Source: Betaproteobacteria bacterium (lineage in GTDB: Bacteria; Pseudomonadota; Gammaproteobacteria; Burkholderiales; Burkholderiaceae_C). Taken from it: a stretch of DNA of 64,000 nt. Below the pieces are notes generated by a model that was not told the origin of the DNA, did no database searches, and saw only the letters and a program-made list of their open reading frames with translations. Below are positions 26,664-36,204 of this stretch, in pieces; within the stretch, counting starts at the first letter, position 1; each line of letters starts with the position of its first letter. Where the stretch lies: contig JADJWD010000002.1 in NCBI GenBank assembly GCA_016716535.1, positions 930,001-994,000 on the forward strand. Direction: 5' to 3'. The translations under genes and the position numbers were made by a program.

Positions 26664-27578
26664 ATGGCTGCCGTCGTCGGATCCGCCGCGAACCTGCCGT
26701 CGATGCTCGCCACCGACGTGCGCGGCCTCGAGGCGCTGCGCGGCCGTGCCGCGAGCGACCCGAAAGCGGCGGTCAAGCAGGCCGCCAGGCAGTTCGAAGC
26801 GCTCTTCATGCAGGAACTGATGAAGAGCATGCGCGCGACGACGATGGCGAGCGCCGACAGCCTTGGCGGCAGCGGCGCAGGCGGTGCGATGGGCACCGAG
26901 ATGCTCGACCAGCAGTACGCGCAGCAGCTCGCCGGCTTGCCCGGCGGCCTGCACGAGGCGATCACGCGGCATCTCGAACGCCAGATGGGCCTCGCGCCCG
27001 GGCCGATCCCCGTGACCGGCAGCGCCAACAACACCGTGCAGCCGCTGGACAACAACCGGCCGACGCGCGTGCCGCAGAAGGGCGCCGCCGGCTTCGTCGA
27101 GCAGCACCAGGACGCCGCACGCGCCGCCGAGGCGAAGACCGGCATCCCGGCGACCTTCATGATCGCGCAGGCCGCGCACGAGACCGGCTGGGGCCGCAAA
27201 GAGATCAATCACGCCGACGGCAGCCCTTCGTACAACCTCTTCGGCATCAAGGCCGGCGCGAACTGGAAGGGCCCGGTGGCCGAGATCACGACCACCGAAT
27301 ACGTCAACGGCCAGGCGCGCAAGGTGGTGGCCAGGTTCCGCGCCTATTCGAGCTACGCCGAGTCGTTTGCCGACTACGCCCGGCTGATGCAGGACAGCCC
27401 GCGCTACGCCGCCATCACTGGCCGCGCCGCGAAGGGCCAGTTGCAGGGGCAGGCCGGCGCGGCCGCCTTCGCGCAGGGCCTGCAACGCGCCGGCTACGCC
27501 ACCGACCCGGCCTACGCCGACAAGCTGACGCGCGTCATCAACACCACGCTCAGGTTGCAGCGCAGCCTGGGCGCCTGA
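26664..27578 (+). CDS. flgJ: peptidoglycan hydrolase and rod cap FlgJ
   Basis: Two-domain protein of 304 residues. The N-terminal rod-capping domain (about residues 30-110) includes AARQFEALFMQELMKSMRATTM and GTEMLDQQYAQQLAG. The C-terminal glucosaminidase/muramidase domain (from about residue 145) has IPATFMIAQAAHETGWGRKEI with the catalytic Glu near residue 172, SYNLFGIKAG, and FRAYSSYAESFADYARLM. The fused hydrolase is typical of beta- and gammaproteobacteria. It starts one base after flgI. Confidence 0.96.
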   Translation: MAAVVGSAANLPSMLATDVRGLEALRGRAASDPKAAVKQAARQFEALFMQELMKSMRATTMASADSLGGSGAGGAMGTEMLDQQYAQQLAGLPGGLHEAITRHLERQMGLAPGPIPVTGSANNTVQPLDNNRPTRVPQKGAAGFVEQHQDAARAAEAKTGIPATFMIAQAAHETGWGRKEINHADGSPSYNLFGIKAGANWKGPVAEITTTEYVNGQARKVVARFRAYSSYAESFADYARLMQDSPRYAAITGRAAKGQLQGQAGAAAFAQGLQRAGYATDPAYADKLTRVINTTLRLQRSLGA

Positions 27579-27605
27579 CGCCAAAGACACCGAAGGAGAG
27601 CCGCA

Positions 27606-29573
27606 ATGAGCGCCGGCGCGTTGATGTCCCTGGGCATGCGGGCCCTGACCGCCAGCTACGCGGCACTGCAGGCCACCGGCCACAACATCGCCAACGCCAA
27701 CGTCGCGGGCTACTCGCGCCAGCAGGTGATGCTGGAGACGGCCGGCGGCCAGTTCAGCGGCGCCGGCTTCTACGGCCGCGGCGTCGACGTGACCGGCGTC
27801 GTGCGCGCGCACGACGTGTTCCTGACGCGCGAAGCGGCGAGCGCCCGGTCGCTCGCTTCGATGGACGCGGCGCGGCTGACGCAGCTCGAACGGCTCGAGG
27901 ACGTGTTCCCGCCCGGCGAGCAGGGCCTGGGCTACGCGGCGTCGAGTTTCCTCAACTCGATGCTCGACCTGTCGAACCGGCCGTACGACGCGAGCACGCG
28001 CCAGGTGGTGCTGGCGCGCGCCGGCGACCTGGCGTCGCGTTTCAGCGCCGCCGGTGCGGCGCTGGACGACCGGCAGCAAGGCGTCAGCGCCGACCTGCGC
28101 GCCGCCGTCAGCGAAGTCAACTCATTGGCGAAAGCGATCGCCGAAGCGAACCAGCGCATCGCGGCGATGCAGGGGCTCGGCCAGCCGCCGAACGACCTGC
28201 TCGACGAGCGCGACCGCCTGATCGCGCAGCTCAGCGAGAAGGTCGCCGTCACGCGCATCGAGGCCGAGGACGGCTCGATGGGCATCTTCATCGGCGGCGG
28301 CCAGCGCCTCGTGCTCGGCGCCGATGCGGCCGAGATGGCCGTCACCGCCGACCCGAGCGACCCGATGCGCATGTCCGTCGGCCTCGTCGAGAACGGCGTC
28401 ACGCGGCCGCTCTCGGCGCAGTTGCTGGCCGGCGGCAGCATCGCCGGCGTGCTGCGCTTCCAGAACGAAGACCTCGTCGAGGCGCGCAACCTCGTCGGCC
28501 AGCTCGCCGCGGCGATCGGCCACGCCGTCAACGACCAGCAGGAGCTGGGCCTGACGCTGCGCCCGCCGCTGGGCACCGTGGCCGGGCCGGCGATGTTCGA
28601 GATCGGCGCGCCGATGGCCACCGCGCACGCGGCCAACGCGCGCGACGTGAACGGCGAGCCGCTGACCGAGGTGGCGCTGACGGTCACCGACGCTGCGGCG
28701 CTGCAGGCGAGCGACTACGACCTCGTGCTCGATCCGGCGGTGGCCGGCAACTACCTGCTGACGCGCCTGTCCGACGGCCTGCAACGCAGCATCGCCAGCG
28801 GCGACGTCGTCGACGGCATGCGCATCGACGTCGGCCCACCGGCGGCGACGGCCGGCGACCGCTTCCTGCTGCAGCCGGTGGGGCGCGCGGCGAACAACTT
28901 CCGCATGGTGCTCGCGGACACGCGCGACCTCGCCGCGGCGTCGTCGCTGATCGCCGTGGCCGACCCCGACAACACCGGCACCGCGACGGTCGCGTCGCTC
29001 GCGGTGACGACCTCGCCGCTGCCGGTGCCGGGCGCCACCGCGCAGCTGACCTTCACCGACGACGCCGGCAGCTACGACTGGGCGCTCTTCGACAGCACGA
29101 ACACGCTCGTGGCCAACGGCAGCGGCGTGTGGAGCGCCGGCACGACGATCCCGCAGCCGCCCACCACGATCAACGGGTTCAGCCTGACGCTGGCCGGCGC
29201 GCCGCGCACGGGCGACATCGTCACCGTGGAGCCGACGCCGGCCGGGGCGATCACGACAAACAACGGCAATGCGCTGGCGCTGCTGGGCCTGCGCGACGCG
29301 GGGCTGGTCGGTGGTCTCACCGCCGTCGATGCCTATGCGCACGCGATGTCGCGCATCGGTGTGCGTGTGCAGGGCACGCGCTCGGCGGTCGACCTGAGCG
29401 CGGCCGCTTCGGCGCAAAGCGAGCAGGCGCTGGCCGGCCGCACCGGCGTCAACCTCGACGAAGAGGCCGCACGCCTGATCGCCTACCAGCAGAGCTACCA
29501 GGCCGCGGCGAAGGTGCTGCAGGTCGCGCAGTCGATCTTCGAGACGCTGCTTTCGACGGCGGGGGCACGCTGA
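27606..29573 (+). CDS. flgK: flagellar hook-associated protein 1 FlgK
   Basis: First hook-filament junction protein. The 655-residue protein has the N-terminus MSLGMRALTASYAALQATGHNIANANVAGYSRQQVML, a long coiled region, a variable central domain with repeated Thr/Ala-rich beta stretches, and the C-terminus GVNLDEEAARLIAYQQSYQAAAKVLQVAQSIFETLL. AAGGAGAG is a strong ribosome site 7 bases before the ATG. Confidence 0.96.
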   Translation: MSAGALMSLGMRALTASYAALQATGHNIANANVAGYSRQQVMLETAGGQFSGAGFYGRGVDVTGVVRAHDVFLTREAASARSLASMDAARLTQLERLEDVFPPGEQGLGYAASSFLNSMLDLSNRPYDASTRQVVLARAGDLASRFSAAGAALDDRQQGVSADLRAAVSEVNSLAKAIAEANQRIAAMQGLGQPPNDLLDERDRLIAQLSEKVAVTRIEAEDGSMGIFIGGGQRLVLGADAAEMAVTADPSDPMRMSVGLVENGVTRPLSAQLLAGGSIAGVLRFQNEDLVEARNLVGQLAAAIGHAVNDQQELGLTLRPPLGTVAGPAMFEIGAPMATAHAANARDVNGEPLTEVALTVTDAAALQASDYDLVLDPAVAGNYLLTRLSDGLQRSIASGDVVDGMRIDVGPPAATAGDRFLLQPVGRAANNFRMVLADTRDLAAASSLIAVADPDNTGTATVASLAVTTSPLPVPGATAQLTFTDDAGSYDWALFDSTNTLVANGSGVWSAGTTIPQPPTTINGFSLTLAGAPRTGDIVTVEPTPAGAITTNNGNALALLGLRDAGLVGGLTAVDAYAHAMSRIGVRVQGTRSAVDLSAAASAQSEQALAGRTGVNLDEEAARLIAYQQSYQAAAKVLQVAQSIFETLLSTAGAR

Positions 29574-29614
29574 CCGCCCACCGTCTGGCTGATCGCCTGG
29601 CTCACTGCCTCGTT

Positions 29615-29641
29615 CATGCCGCCCGCCTGACCCGCCGATAA
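29615..29641 (+). promoter_or_regulatory. possible sigma-28 promoter for flgL
   Basis: GCCGATAA at 29634-29641 is an exact FliA -10 match 33 bases before flgL, but the -35 position reads CATG. A secondary late promoter for flgL is plausible; chance occurrence cannot be excluded in 101 bases of intergenic sequence. Confidence 0.4.
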
Positions 29642-29674
29642 CACCGACTGAATCCACCGCGTCCCGAGGCCGCC

Positions 29675-30607
29675 ATGTCCTTGCGCATCACTGCTTCCAA
29701 CGCCTTCGACACCAGCATCCGCAATCTCCAGCGCCGCCAGCAGGAGATGACCGAGGCGCAGGAGCGGCTGACGAGCGGCAAGCGCGTCGTGCGCTCGAGC
29801 GACGACCCGGCCGCCGCGGCGCGCGCCGAGCGCGCGATGGCCGCGATCCAGCGCGCCGAGGCCGACCAGCGCGCGCTCGACACCAGCCGCAGCGCGATGC
29901 AACTGGCCGAATCGGCGCTCGGCGAAGCGGGTGACCTGCTGCAGCAGGTGCGCGATCGCGTGCTGGAGGCCGGCAACGGCACCTACAGCGACGCCGAGCG
30001 CGCGATGCTCGCCGATTCGATCCGCGGCCTGCGTGCCGACCTGCTCTCGGTCGCCAACCGCGACGACGGCGCCGGGCGCTACCTCTTCGGCGGCCAGGGT
30101 GCCGACCAGCCGCCGCTCGTCGACGGCATCGGCGGCGTCAGCTACGTTGCCGCGGCTGGCGAGCTCTACACGGCATCGGGTGAAGCGACGCCGCTCACGA
30201 TCGACGGCCGCGCCGCGTGGCTCGGCGCGCCCGACCCGTCGACGCCTGGCGCGACGCTGTCGGTGTTCGACGTGCTCGACCGCATCGCCGGCGAACTGAG
30301 CACGCCCGGGCAGGACACCGCCGTCATCGCGCAGAACGTGCGCGAAGGGCTCGGCGACATCGATGCGTTGTCACAGAACCTCTCGCGCCTGCGTTCGCGC
30401 TCGGGCGAATCGCTGCGCCGCGCCGACGACATCGGCGAGCGGCTGGCGCAGGGCAAGCTGGACGCCCAGGAGGAACGCTCGCGCAGTGAGGATTTGGACA
30501 TGGTTGCCGCCATCTCCGACTTCCAGGCGCGACAGAGCGGCTACGATGCAGCGCTCCAGTCGTACTCGATCGTGCAGCGCATGTCGCTGTTCGACTACCT
30601 GAAGTAG
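29675..30607 (+). CDS. flgL: flagellar hook-associated protein 3 FlgL
   Basis: Second junction protein, flagellin-like. The 310-residue protein has the N-terminal D0/D1 helices (NAFDTSIRNLQRRQQEMTEAQERLTSGKRVVRSSDDPAAAARAERAMA), a short variable domain with RYLFGGQGADQPP and the C-terminal helix (EERSRSEDLDMVAAISDFQARQSGYDAALQSYSIVQRMSLFDYLK). It ends the flgB-L run. No filament flagellin gene is in the window. Confidence 0.96.
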   Translation: MSLRITASNAFDTSIRNLQRRQQEMTEAQERLTSGKRVVRSSDDPAAAARAERAMAAIQRAEADQRALDTSRSAMQLAESALGEAGDLLQQVRDRVLEAGNGTYSDAERAMLADSIRGLRADLLSVANRDDGAGRYLFGGQGADQPPLVDGIGGVSYVAAAGELYTASGEATPLTIDGRAAWLGAPDPSTPGATLSVFDVLDRIAGELSTPGQDTAVIAQNVREGLGDIDALSQNLSRLRSRSGESLRRADDIGERLAQGKLDAQEERSRSEDLDMVAAISDFQARQSGYDAALQSYSIVQRMSLFDYLK

Positions 30608-30671
30608 GCCGCGCGAGCGGCGCCCGCACCGCTTCCGTCAGCGCTGGGGTGTGCCGCCCCAGGACAAACGC

Positions 30672-31943
30672 ATGCGAGAACACACCGTGCTGGGCCAGGT
30701 GGCCCTGGGCTACAGCCCGCTGGTGGACCGCCGCCGCGAGGTGCTGGCGGCACGCCTGACCGTCTTCCCGCAAAGGCCCGAGGCCACGTGGTCACCGGCC
30801 GACGCGGCCGCGCTGCTCGCTGCGCTCGAAGCGGTGTGGCCGCGCCCCGCGGCAACGGCCAGCGGCGCGCCGGCGCGGCCGCTCGACCCGGTCGCTGCCG
30901 GTGCACGTACACCGGGCGCCGAGCGGCCGGTGCTGCTGAACATTGCCGGCGAAGGGCTGTTGCAGGCCGTGCTTGCGGCGCAGCCGCCGGGGCAGTTTTT
31001 GATCGAGGTGCCGGCCTTCATGGCCGCCGACCCCGCGCAGGCCGCGGCGCTGAAGGCGCTGCATGCGGCCGGCAGCGTGCTGCTGATCAAGGGCCGGCCG
31101 ACGCGGCCGCTGGCGCCCGAGGTGCTGGCCTGCTTCAGCCATTCGCTCGTCGACGCCGGCGAAGACCGCCGCGGCGACGGCGCGGCGCCGGCCGGCGTGC
31201 GCCGGGTGACCACCGTGCAGACCGGCGTGCGCAGCGCCGCCGACGTGGCGCAGGCCTTCGACCGCGGCGCCGTCGCGGTGCTCGGCTGGACGCACGAGGA
31301 ACCGGTGACGCAAGGCGACGCGAAGCGCGCCGTGCCGGCCGACGTCTCGGTGGTGATGGACCTGATCCGCGGCGTCGACCGCGAAGAGCCGGCGCCCAAG
31401 CTCGAGGCGATGCTCAAGCGCGAGCCGACGATCGCCTTCCGGCTGCTGCGCTACCTGAACTCGCCGGCCTTCGGCCTGTCGGTCGAGGTCAACTCCTTCG
31501 GGCACGCGGTGATGCTGCTCGGCCACCAGCGGCTCAAGCGCTGGCTGGCGCTGCTGCTGGCCAGCTCGTCCAACGACCCCGGCGCGCGCGCGACGATGCA
31601 CGCGGCGGTGCGCCGCGGCCTCTTCATGGAAGAGCTGGCGCGGCCGCACGGCGACAGCGAGATGTCCGGCGAGATGTTCATCTGCGGCGTCTTCTCGCTG
31701 CTCGACCGCCTGCTCGGCCAGCCGGTGGCGCTGTTGCTCGAAGGCGTGCCGGTGCCCGAGCGCGTGCGCCTGGCGCTGCTCGGCGAAGGCGGCCCGTACC
31801 AGCCGTACCTGCAACTGGTGCAGGCCGTCGAGCAGGAAGCGGTGTTCGACATCCGTGAAGCGGCCGAGCGGCTGATGCTGCAGCCGCTGGAAGTGAACGC
31901 GGCGCTCTTGACCGCGCTGAAGAACGCGCGCCAGGTCGACTGA
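30672..31943 (+). CDS. degenerate EAL plus HDOD domain signalling protein
   Basis: Cytoplasmic signalling protein of 423 residues. The N-terminal region (VLGQVALGYSPLVDRRREVLAARLTVFP) resembles EAL proteins of the YuxH type but lacks the catalytic ExLxR motif, so it is unlikely to cleave c-di-GMP. The C-terminal HDOD domain (from about residue 215) has KLEAMLKREPTIAFRLLRYLNSPAFGLSVEVNSFGHAVMLLGHQRLKRWLALLLAS. A GTG at 30651 is an alternative start. Its stop overlaps the next start, which suggests co-expression with the downstream kinase. Partners are unknown. Confidence 0.8.
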   Translation: MREHTVLGQVALGYSPLVDRRREVLAARLTVFPQRPEATWSPADAAALLAALEAVWPRPAATASGAPARPLDPVAAGARTPGAERPVLLNIAGEGLLQAVLAAQPPGQFLIEVPAFMAADPAQAAALKALHAAGSVLLIKGRPTRPLAPEVLACFSHSLVDAGEDRRGDGAAPAGVRRVTTVQTGVRSAADVAQAFDRGAVAVLGWTHEEPVTQGDAKRAVPADVSVVMDLIRGVDREEPAPKLEAMLKREPTIAFRLLRYLNSPAFGLSVEVNSFGHAVMLLGHQRLKRWLALLLASSSNDPGARATMHAAVRRGLFMEELARPHGDSEMSGEMFICGVFSLLDRLLGQPVALLLEGVPVPERVRLALLGEGGPYQPYLQLVQAVEQEAVFDIREAAERLMLQPLEVNAALLTALKNARQVD

Positions 31944-34900
31944 TGAGCGAGCGGCGCGCCGCGCCGAACCCCGCCGGGCCGCAGCCCGGCGCGGCCGCCG
32001 CCGGCCTGGCCGCAGTGTGGCGGATGCCGTTCGCCGCCGCGCTGCTCGATGCCGAGTTCCGCCTGCTGGCGTTGAACCCGGCGCTGGAACAACTGCTGGG
32101 CCCGGCGAGCGCAATGCGCGCGCGCGGCCAGCCGCTTGCGATGCTGCTGCCGCCCGGCGAACGCGCCGGGCACGAGGCCGAGCGCGCCGACGCGCTGCGC
32201 GTGCTGGCCGGCGGCGCACCGATGCCGTTGTTGCCGCTGCGCCTGACCGACGGCCGCGGGCGCGACAACTGGCTGTCGCTGGCGCTGCAACCGCTGGATC
32301 CTGCGGCCGATGCGCCGGCTGATGCGTCGAACAATCCGCCGCGCTGGCTCGCGCTGATGCAGGACCTCAGTTTCGAGAGCCGCGCGCGTGAACAGGTGCG
32401 CCGCGGCGAGGACGAACTCGACCAGTGGTTCGAACTCGCCGGCGCCGGCATGCTCGTCTACGACGACGACGGCCTCATCGTGCGCTCCAACGCCGCCTTC
32501 GAGACACTCGTCGAGCGCGTGCCCGAGGTGCTGGCCGACGCCGGCCCCGAGCTGCGCCACTTGCTCGGCTGGGAAGACACGCCCGCCGGCGGCCGTGCGC
32601 ACGCCGCGCTCGTGCCCGGCGCGCCGGTGCTCGTGCGCAGCTGCCTCGTGCCGCTGGCCGACGGGCGCAGCCGCCGCCTCGTGGCGCGGCTGGCGCGGAT
32701 GGCGTCGCAGGGCGGATTGGGCGGGCCGACGGGGGCACTCGGCCCGGTCGAAGGCGGTGGCCGCGTGATGGCCGTCGTCGACGACCGCAGCGCCGAAGAC
32801 GAACGCGACCTCGCGCAGCTCGAAAAGGGCATGCTGATGAGCACGGCGAGCATCGGCGTCGCGACGTTCGACCCGGCGCGCGGCTGGCTCGAGTCGCCGC
32901 GTGCGGCGGGCGCCTTGCCGACGCCGGGGCCGCCCCACGCGACGGGCCAGCCTGCGCCACAAGCGTCACCCGCGGCCACCGACACCACACCGGCCCCACG
33001 CAGCGCGCTGCACCACATCAGCCGCGAGTGGATCGTCCCCGACTCACTGCCCGACTACGAGCGGCTGCAGCAGGCGCTGCGCGAAGGCCGCCGCGCCGAG
33101 GTGCGCTACGCCGTGCGGCACGCCGAACTCGGCGTGCGCTGGCTGCTGACGCGCGTCGAGCCGGGCGTGCTGGCCGCCGGCCGCACGACGACCTCGGTGG
33201 TGACGATCGACGTCACCGAGCAGGAACTCGCGCAGCGGCGCAATGCGCAGCTGCTGCGCGAGCTGACGACGATCCTCGAGAGCTCCACCGCCGGCATCGC
33301 CTACCTGCGCGGGCCGGCGCTCGTGCGCTGCAACCGGCCGTTCGAGCGGCTGCTCGGCTTCGAGCCGGGCGGCGCGGCCGGCGCGTCGCTCGTCGAGATC
33401 CTGGGCCGGCAAGGTGTGCCCGAAGACGTGGTCGTCGATGCGCTCGTGTCGCTGGAAAGCGGCCGCCGCTACGACGTCGAGTTCGAACTCACCGCCGAGG
33501 CCGGCGACAGCACGAGCGCGGCACGCTGGCTGGCGCTGTCGGTGCGGCGCGCCGATGTCGGCGGCGAGGCCACCGAGGCCGTCGCCGTGCTCACCGACAT
33601 CACGCGGCTGAAGGCGCAGCAGTCCGAACTCGAGCGCGCGTTGTCCGACCGCGAACTGGTCTTCAACCTGTCGGACGTCGGCATGGTCGTGCAGCACGGC
33701 TCGCGCATCGTGCGAGCCAACCAGGCGATGTCGCAGCTCACCGGCTACGCGGTGCCCGAACTCGGCACACTCGACCCGGCCGAGCTGCACGAGGACACAC
33801 GTGCCTGCGTCGACTTCGAGGCGCGCATGGCGAGCGCCTTGCGCCAGTCCGGGCGCTTCACCGACGAGCGGCTGCTGCGCCACCGCGACGGCAGCCTGCG
33901 CTGGGTGCAGGTGGCGGTGCGTGTGCTCGAAGGCGAGGGCCTGGCCGACGTGGCCGCCGGCGAGCCGGGGCTGACGACGATCTGCTCGTTCGTCGATGTC
34001 GACGAGCGTCACCGCGCGCGCGAGGCGCTGGCCGCGCAGGCCGAGCGCACGCGCGCCGTGCTGAACTCGGTGCTCGTGGGCATCGTCACCGTCGGCGCCG
34101 ATGGCATCGAGTGGATGAACCGTTCAGCGCGGCGCATGTTCGCCGGCGAGCTGGCCGATTTCGTCGGCGAGCCGATCAGCACCGTCGCCACCCCCGAGGC
34201 CGACCACCCGCTGCGCCGCACCGACTGGTGGCAGCGCGCACGTGAAGGGCGCATCGACACCTTCGAGTGCCGGCTGCGCGGCCGCGACGGGCGCGAGTTC
34301 TGGGTCGTCGGCAACGCGGTCGCCGGCACGCTGGACACCGGCGGCACGCAGCTGACATTCGCGTTCCTCGACATCGAGCGGCGCCGCCAGGCCGAGGTCA
34401 GCGTGGCGCGTGCGCAGGCGTCGCTGCAGCGGCTGATCGAGACGGCGCCGCTGGCCATTGCGCTCTTCGACGCGCGGCGTGGCCGGCTGTTGCAGGTCAA
34501 CCGCACCGCGGCGGCGCTCTTTGGCATCGACGACGGCGGCGCCGGCAACGAGCGCGCGGTGCTGGCGCTGCCGAACCTGCCGAATCGTGCGCTCGGCGAG
34601 GCGCTCGCCGGCTGGATCGGCGCCGTCGCGCAAGGCGACGCGGCGGCACATGAATGGCGCGGCGAGGCGCGTGATGAGGCGCGCGTGTGGGACTGCCGGC
34701 TGGCCGCGGTCGGCTCGGCCGGCGAGCCGGCGGACGACGTGGGCCAGGTGATGCTGCTGGCCAGCGACGTGACCGAGCAGCGCGCCGCGAACGAGGCGCG
34801 GCTGCGCGAGGCGATCGCCCAGCGCGAGGTGCTCGTGCGCGAGGTGCACCACCGCATCAAGAACAACCTGCAAGGCGTGGCGGGCCTGCTGAAGCAGAAC

Positions 34901-35527
34901 GCCGACCGCCGCCCCGAGGTGGCCGGCGTGCTGATCGAGGCGGTCGGCCAGGTGCAGGCGATCGCGCAGGTCTACGGTCTGCAGGTCGGCGGCCCGCTCG
35001 GGCAGACGCCGCAGGGCGGGCCGCTCGCCGTCGGGCCGCTCGTGGGTTCCATCGCGCAGGCCGTGCAGCGCACCTTCGGCCGCACGATCGAGGTCGAGCG
35101 CGTCGCGGCGACGCACCTGCTGCCCGAGGCCGAGGCGATCCCGCTGGCGCTGATCGTCAACGAGCTGCTGACCAACGCCGTCAAGCACGGCGACGGCTCG
35201 ACGGTGCGCTGCCTCGTGCAGGGCGACGGGCCGCAGGTGCAGATCCGCGTCGCCGCGGCCGGGCACCTGAAGGAAGGCTTCGCGCTCGAGCGTGTGCCGG
35301 CCGGCGTCTCCGGCCTCGGCCTCGTGCGCGCGCTGCTGCCGCGGCGCGGCGCATCGCTGACGCTGCGCGCCGAGGGTGCCGATGTCGTGGCGACGCTGCA
35401 GTTGCAGCCGCCGAGCGTGCGGCTGCCCGATGAGGCCGGTGCCGTCGGCGGCACGCCGGCCGCGGCGCCATCTCGAGGGGTGAGCCGACAGGCGGCGAGC
35501 AGCGCGACCGTCGGGACGGCTGGGTGA
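31943..35527 (+). CDS. multi-PAS sensor histidine kinase (HisKA_2 type)
   Basis: Large 1194-residue sensor kinase without a clear membrane segment, so probably cytoplasmic. Four or more PAS-like repeats cover residues 1-940; recurring examples are LLDAEFRLLALNPALEQLLG, FELAGAGMLVYDDDGLIVRSNAAFE, NLSDVGMVVQHGSRIVRANQAMSQLTGY and AVLNSVLVGIVTVGADGIEWMNRSARRMF. The kinase core has a HisKA_2 H-box (VREVHHRIKNNLQGVAGLLK, near residue 968) and a HATPase domain with IPLALIVNELLTNAVKHG. It is directly followed by an ANTAR response regulator, its probable partner. Signals are unknown. Confidence 0.87.
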   Translation: MSERRAAPNPAGPQPGAAAAGLAAVWRMPFAAALLDAEFRLLALNPALEQLLGPASAMRARGQPLAMLLPPGERAGHEAERADALRVLAGGAPMPLLPLRLTDGRGRDNWLSLALQPLDPAADAPADASNNPPRWLALMQDLSFESRAREQVRRGEDELDQWFELAGAGMLVYDDDGLIVRSNAAFETLVERVPEVLADAGPELRHLLGWEDTPAGGRAHAALVPGAPVLVRSCLVPLADGRSRRLVARLARMASQGGLGGPTGALGPVEGGGRVMAVVDDRSAEDERDLAQLEKGMLMSTASIGVATFDPARGWLESPRAAGALPTPGPPHATGQPAPQASPAATDTTPAPRSALHHISREWIVPDSLPDYERLQQALREGRRAEVRYAVRHAELGVRWLLTRVEPGVLAAGRTTTSVVTIDVTEQELAQRRNAQLLRELTTILESSTAGIAYLRGPALVRCNRPFERLLGFEPGGAAGASLVEILGRQGVPEDVVVDALVSLESGRRYDVEFELTAEAGDSTSAARWLALSVRRADVGGEATEAVAVLTDITRLKAQQSELERALSDRELVFNLSDVGMVVQHGSRIVRANQAMSQLTGYAVPELGTLDPAELHEDTRACVDFEARMASALRQSGRFTDERLLRHRDGSLRWVQVAVRVLEGEGLADVAAGEPGLTTICSFVDVDERHRAREALAAQAERTRAVLNSVLVGIVTVGADGIEWMNRSARRMFAGELADFVGEPISTVATPEADHPLRRTDWWQRAREGRIDTFECRLRGRDGREFWVVGNAVAGTLDTGGTQLTFAFLDIERRRQAEVSVARAQASLQRLIETAPLAIALFDARRGRLLQVNRTAAALFGIDDGGAGNERAVLALPNLPNRALGEALAGWIGAVAQGDAAAHEWRGEARDEARVWDCRLAAVGSAGEPADDVGQVMLLASDVTEQRAANEARLREAIAQREVLVREVHHRIKNNLQGVAGLLKQNADRRPEVAGVLIEAVGQVQAIAQVYGLQVGGPLGQTPQGGPLAVGPLVGSIAQAVQRTFGRTIEVERVAATHLLPEAEAIPLALIVNELLTNAVKHGDGSTVRCLVQGDGPQVQIRVAAAGHLKEGFALERVPAGVSGLGLVRALLPRRGASLTLRAEGADVVATLQLQPPSVRLPDEAGAVGGTPAAAPSRGVSRQAASSATVGTAG

Positions 35528-35529
35528 CA

Positions 35530-36186
35530 ATGCCCGGCATGTCGTCCCCCGCACCGGGCCCCGCCGCGACACCTTCGGCACCTTCGGCGCCGGCCCCCGC
35601 CTCCAAGGGCCGCATCCTCGTCGTCGACGACGACCGCCTCGTGCTCGCCACCGTCGCGCACGGCCTCGCACAGGCCGGCTACGAGGTCATCGACGCCGAC
35701 AACGGCGACGACGCGATCCTGCTCGCGCGTGAGCACCGGCCGCAGCTGGCGCTGCTGGACATCCGCATGGAAGGCAAGAGCGGCTTCGATGTCGCCGCGA
35801 CGCTGCGCGACGCCTACCGCATCCCGTTCATGTTCCTGTCCGCCTTCTCCGACGAGGCGACGGTGGCCGAGGTGCAGCGCCTGGGCGCGCTCGCCTATCT
35901 CGTCAAGCCGCTCGACGTGGGGCAGATCGTCCCCGGCGTCGAGGCGGCGTTCGCGCGCATCCAGGCCGAGCCGGCGCTGACGGCGCCAACGCAGCCGCCG
36001 GTGCGCGACAGCCTGGCCGATGCGGTGTCGCTGGCCGTGGGCATCCTGATGCACCGGCATTCGCTGACGCGCACGGCGGCCTTCACGCGCCTGCAGCGGC
36101 TGGCCAACGAACTGGGCATCAGCGCCGACAAGCAGGCCGAGCGGCTGATCGGCGCGGTCGAGGAACTGGCGCGCAGCGGGGAGTAA
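35530..36186 (+). CDS. response regulator with ANTAR RNA-binding domain
   Basis: Receiver plus ANTAR antiterminator protein, 218 residues. The receiver (about residues 26-140) has RILVVDDDRL, the phospho-Asp in LALLDIRMEGKSG, FLSAFSD and LVKPLD. The C-terminal ANTAR domain (about residues 155-215) reads LADAVSLAVGILMHRHSLTRTAAFTRLQRLANELGISADKQAERLI. Such proteins bind paired RNA hairpins and prevent termination when phosphorylated, as in PdtaR and EutV. It directly follows a HisKA_2 kinase, the usual partner class. A GTG at 35524 overlapping the kinase stop is an alternative start. Its RNA targets are not evident here. Confidence 0.88.
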   Translation: MPGMSSPAPGPAATPSAPSAPAPASKGRILVVDDDRLVLATVAHGLAQAGYEVIDADNGDDAILLAREHRPQLALLDIRMEGKSGFDVAATLRDAYRIPFMFLSAFSDEATVAEVQRLGALAYLVKPLDVGQIVPGVEAAFARIQAEPALTAPTQPPVRDSLADAVSLAVGILMHRHSLTRTAAFTRLQRLANELGISADKQAERLIGAVEELARSGE

Positions 36187-36204
36187 TAGTGCGCTGGGGT
36201 GGGA

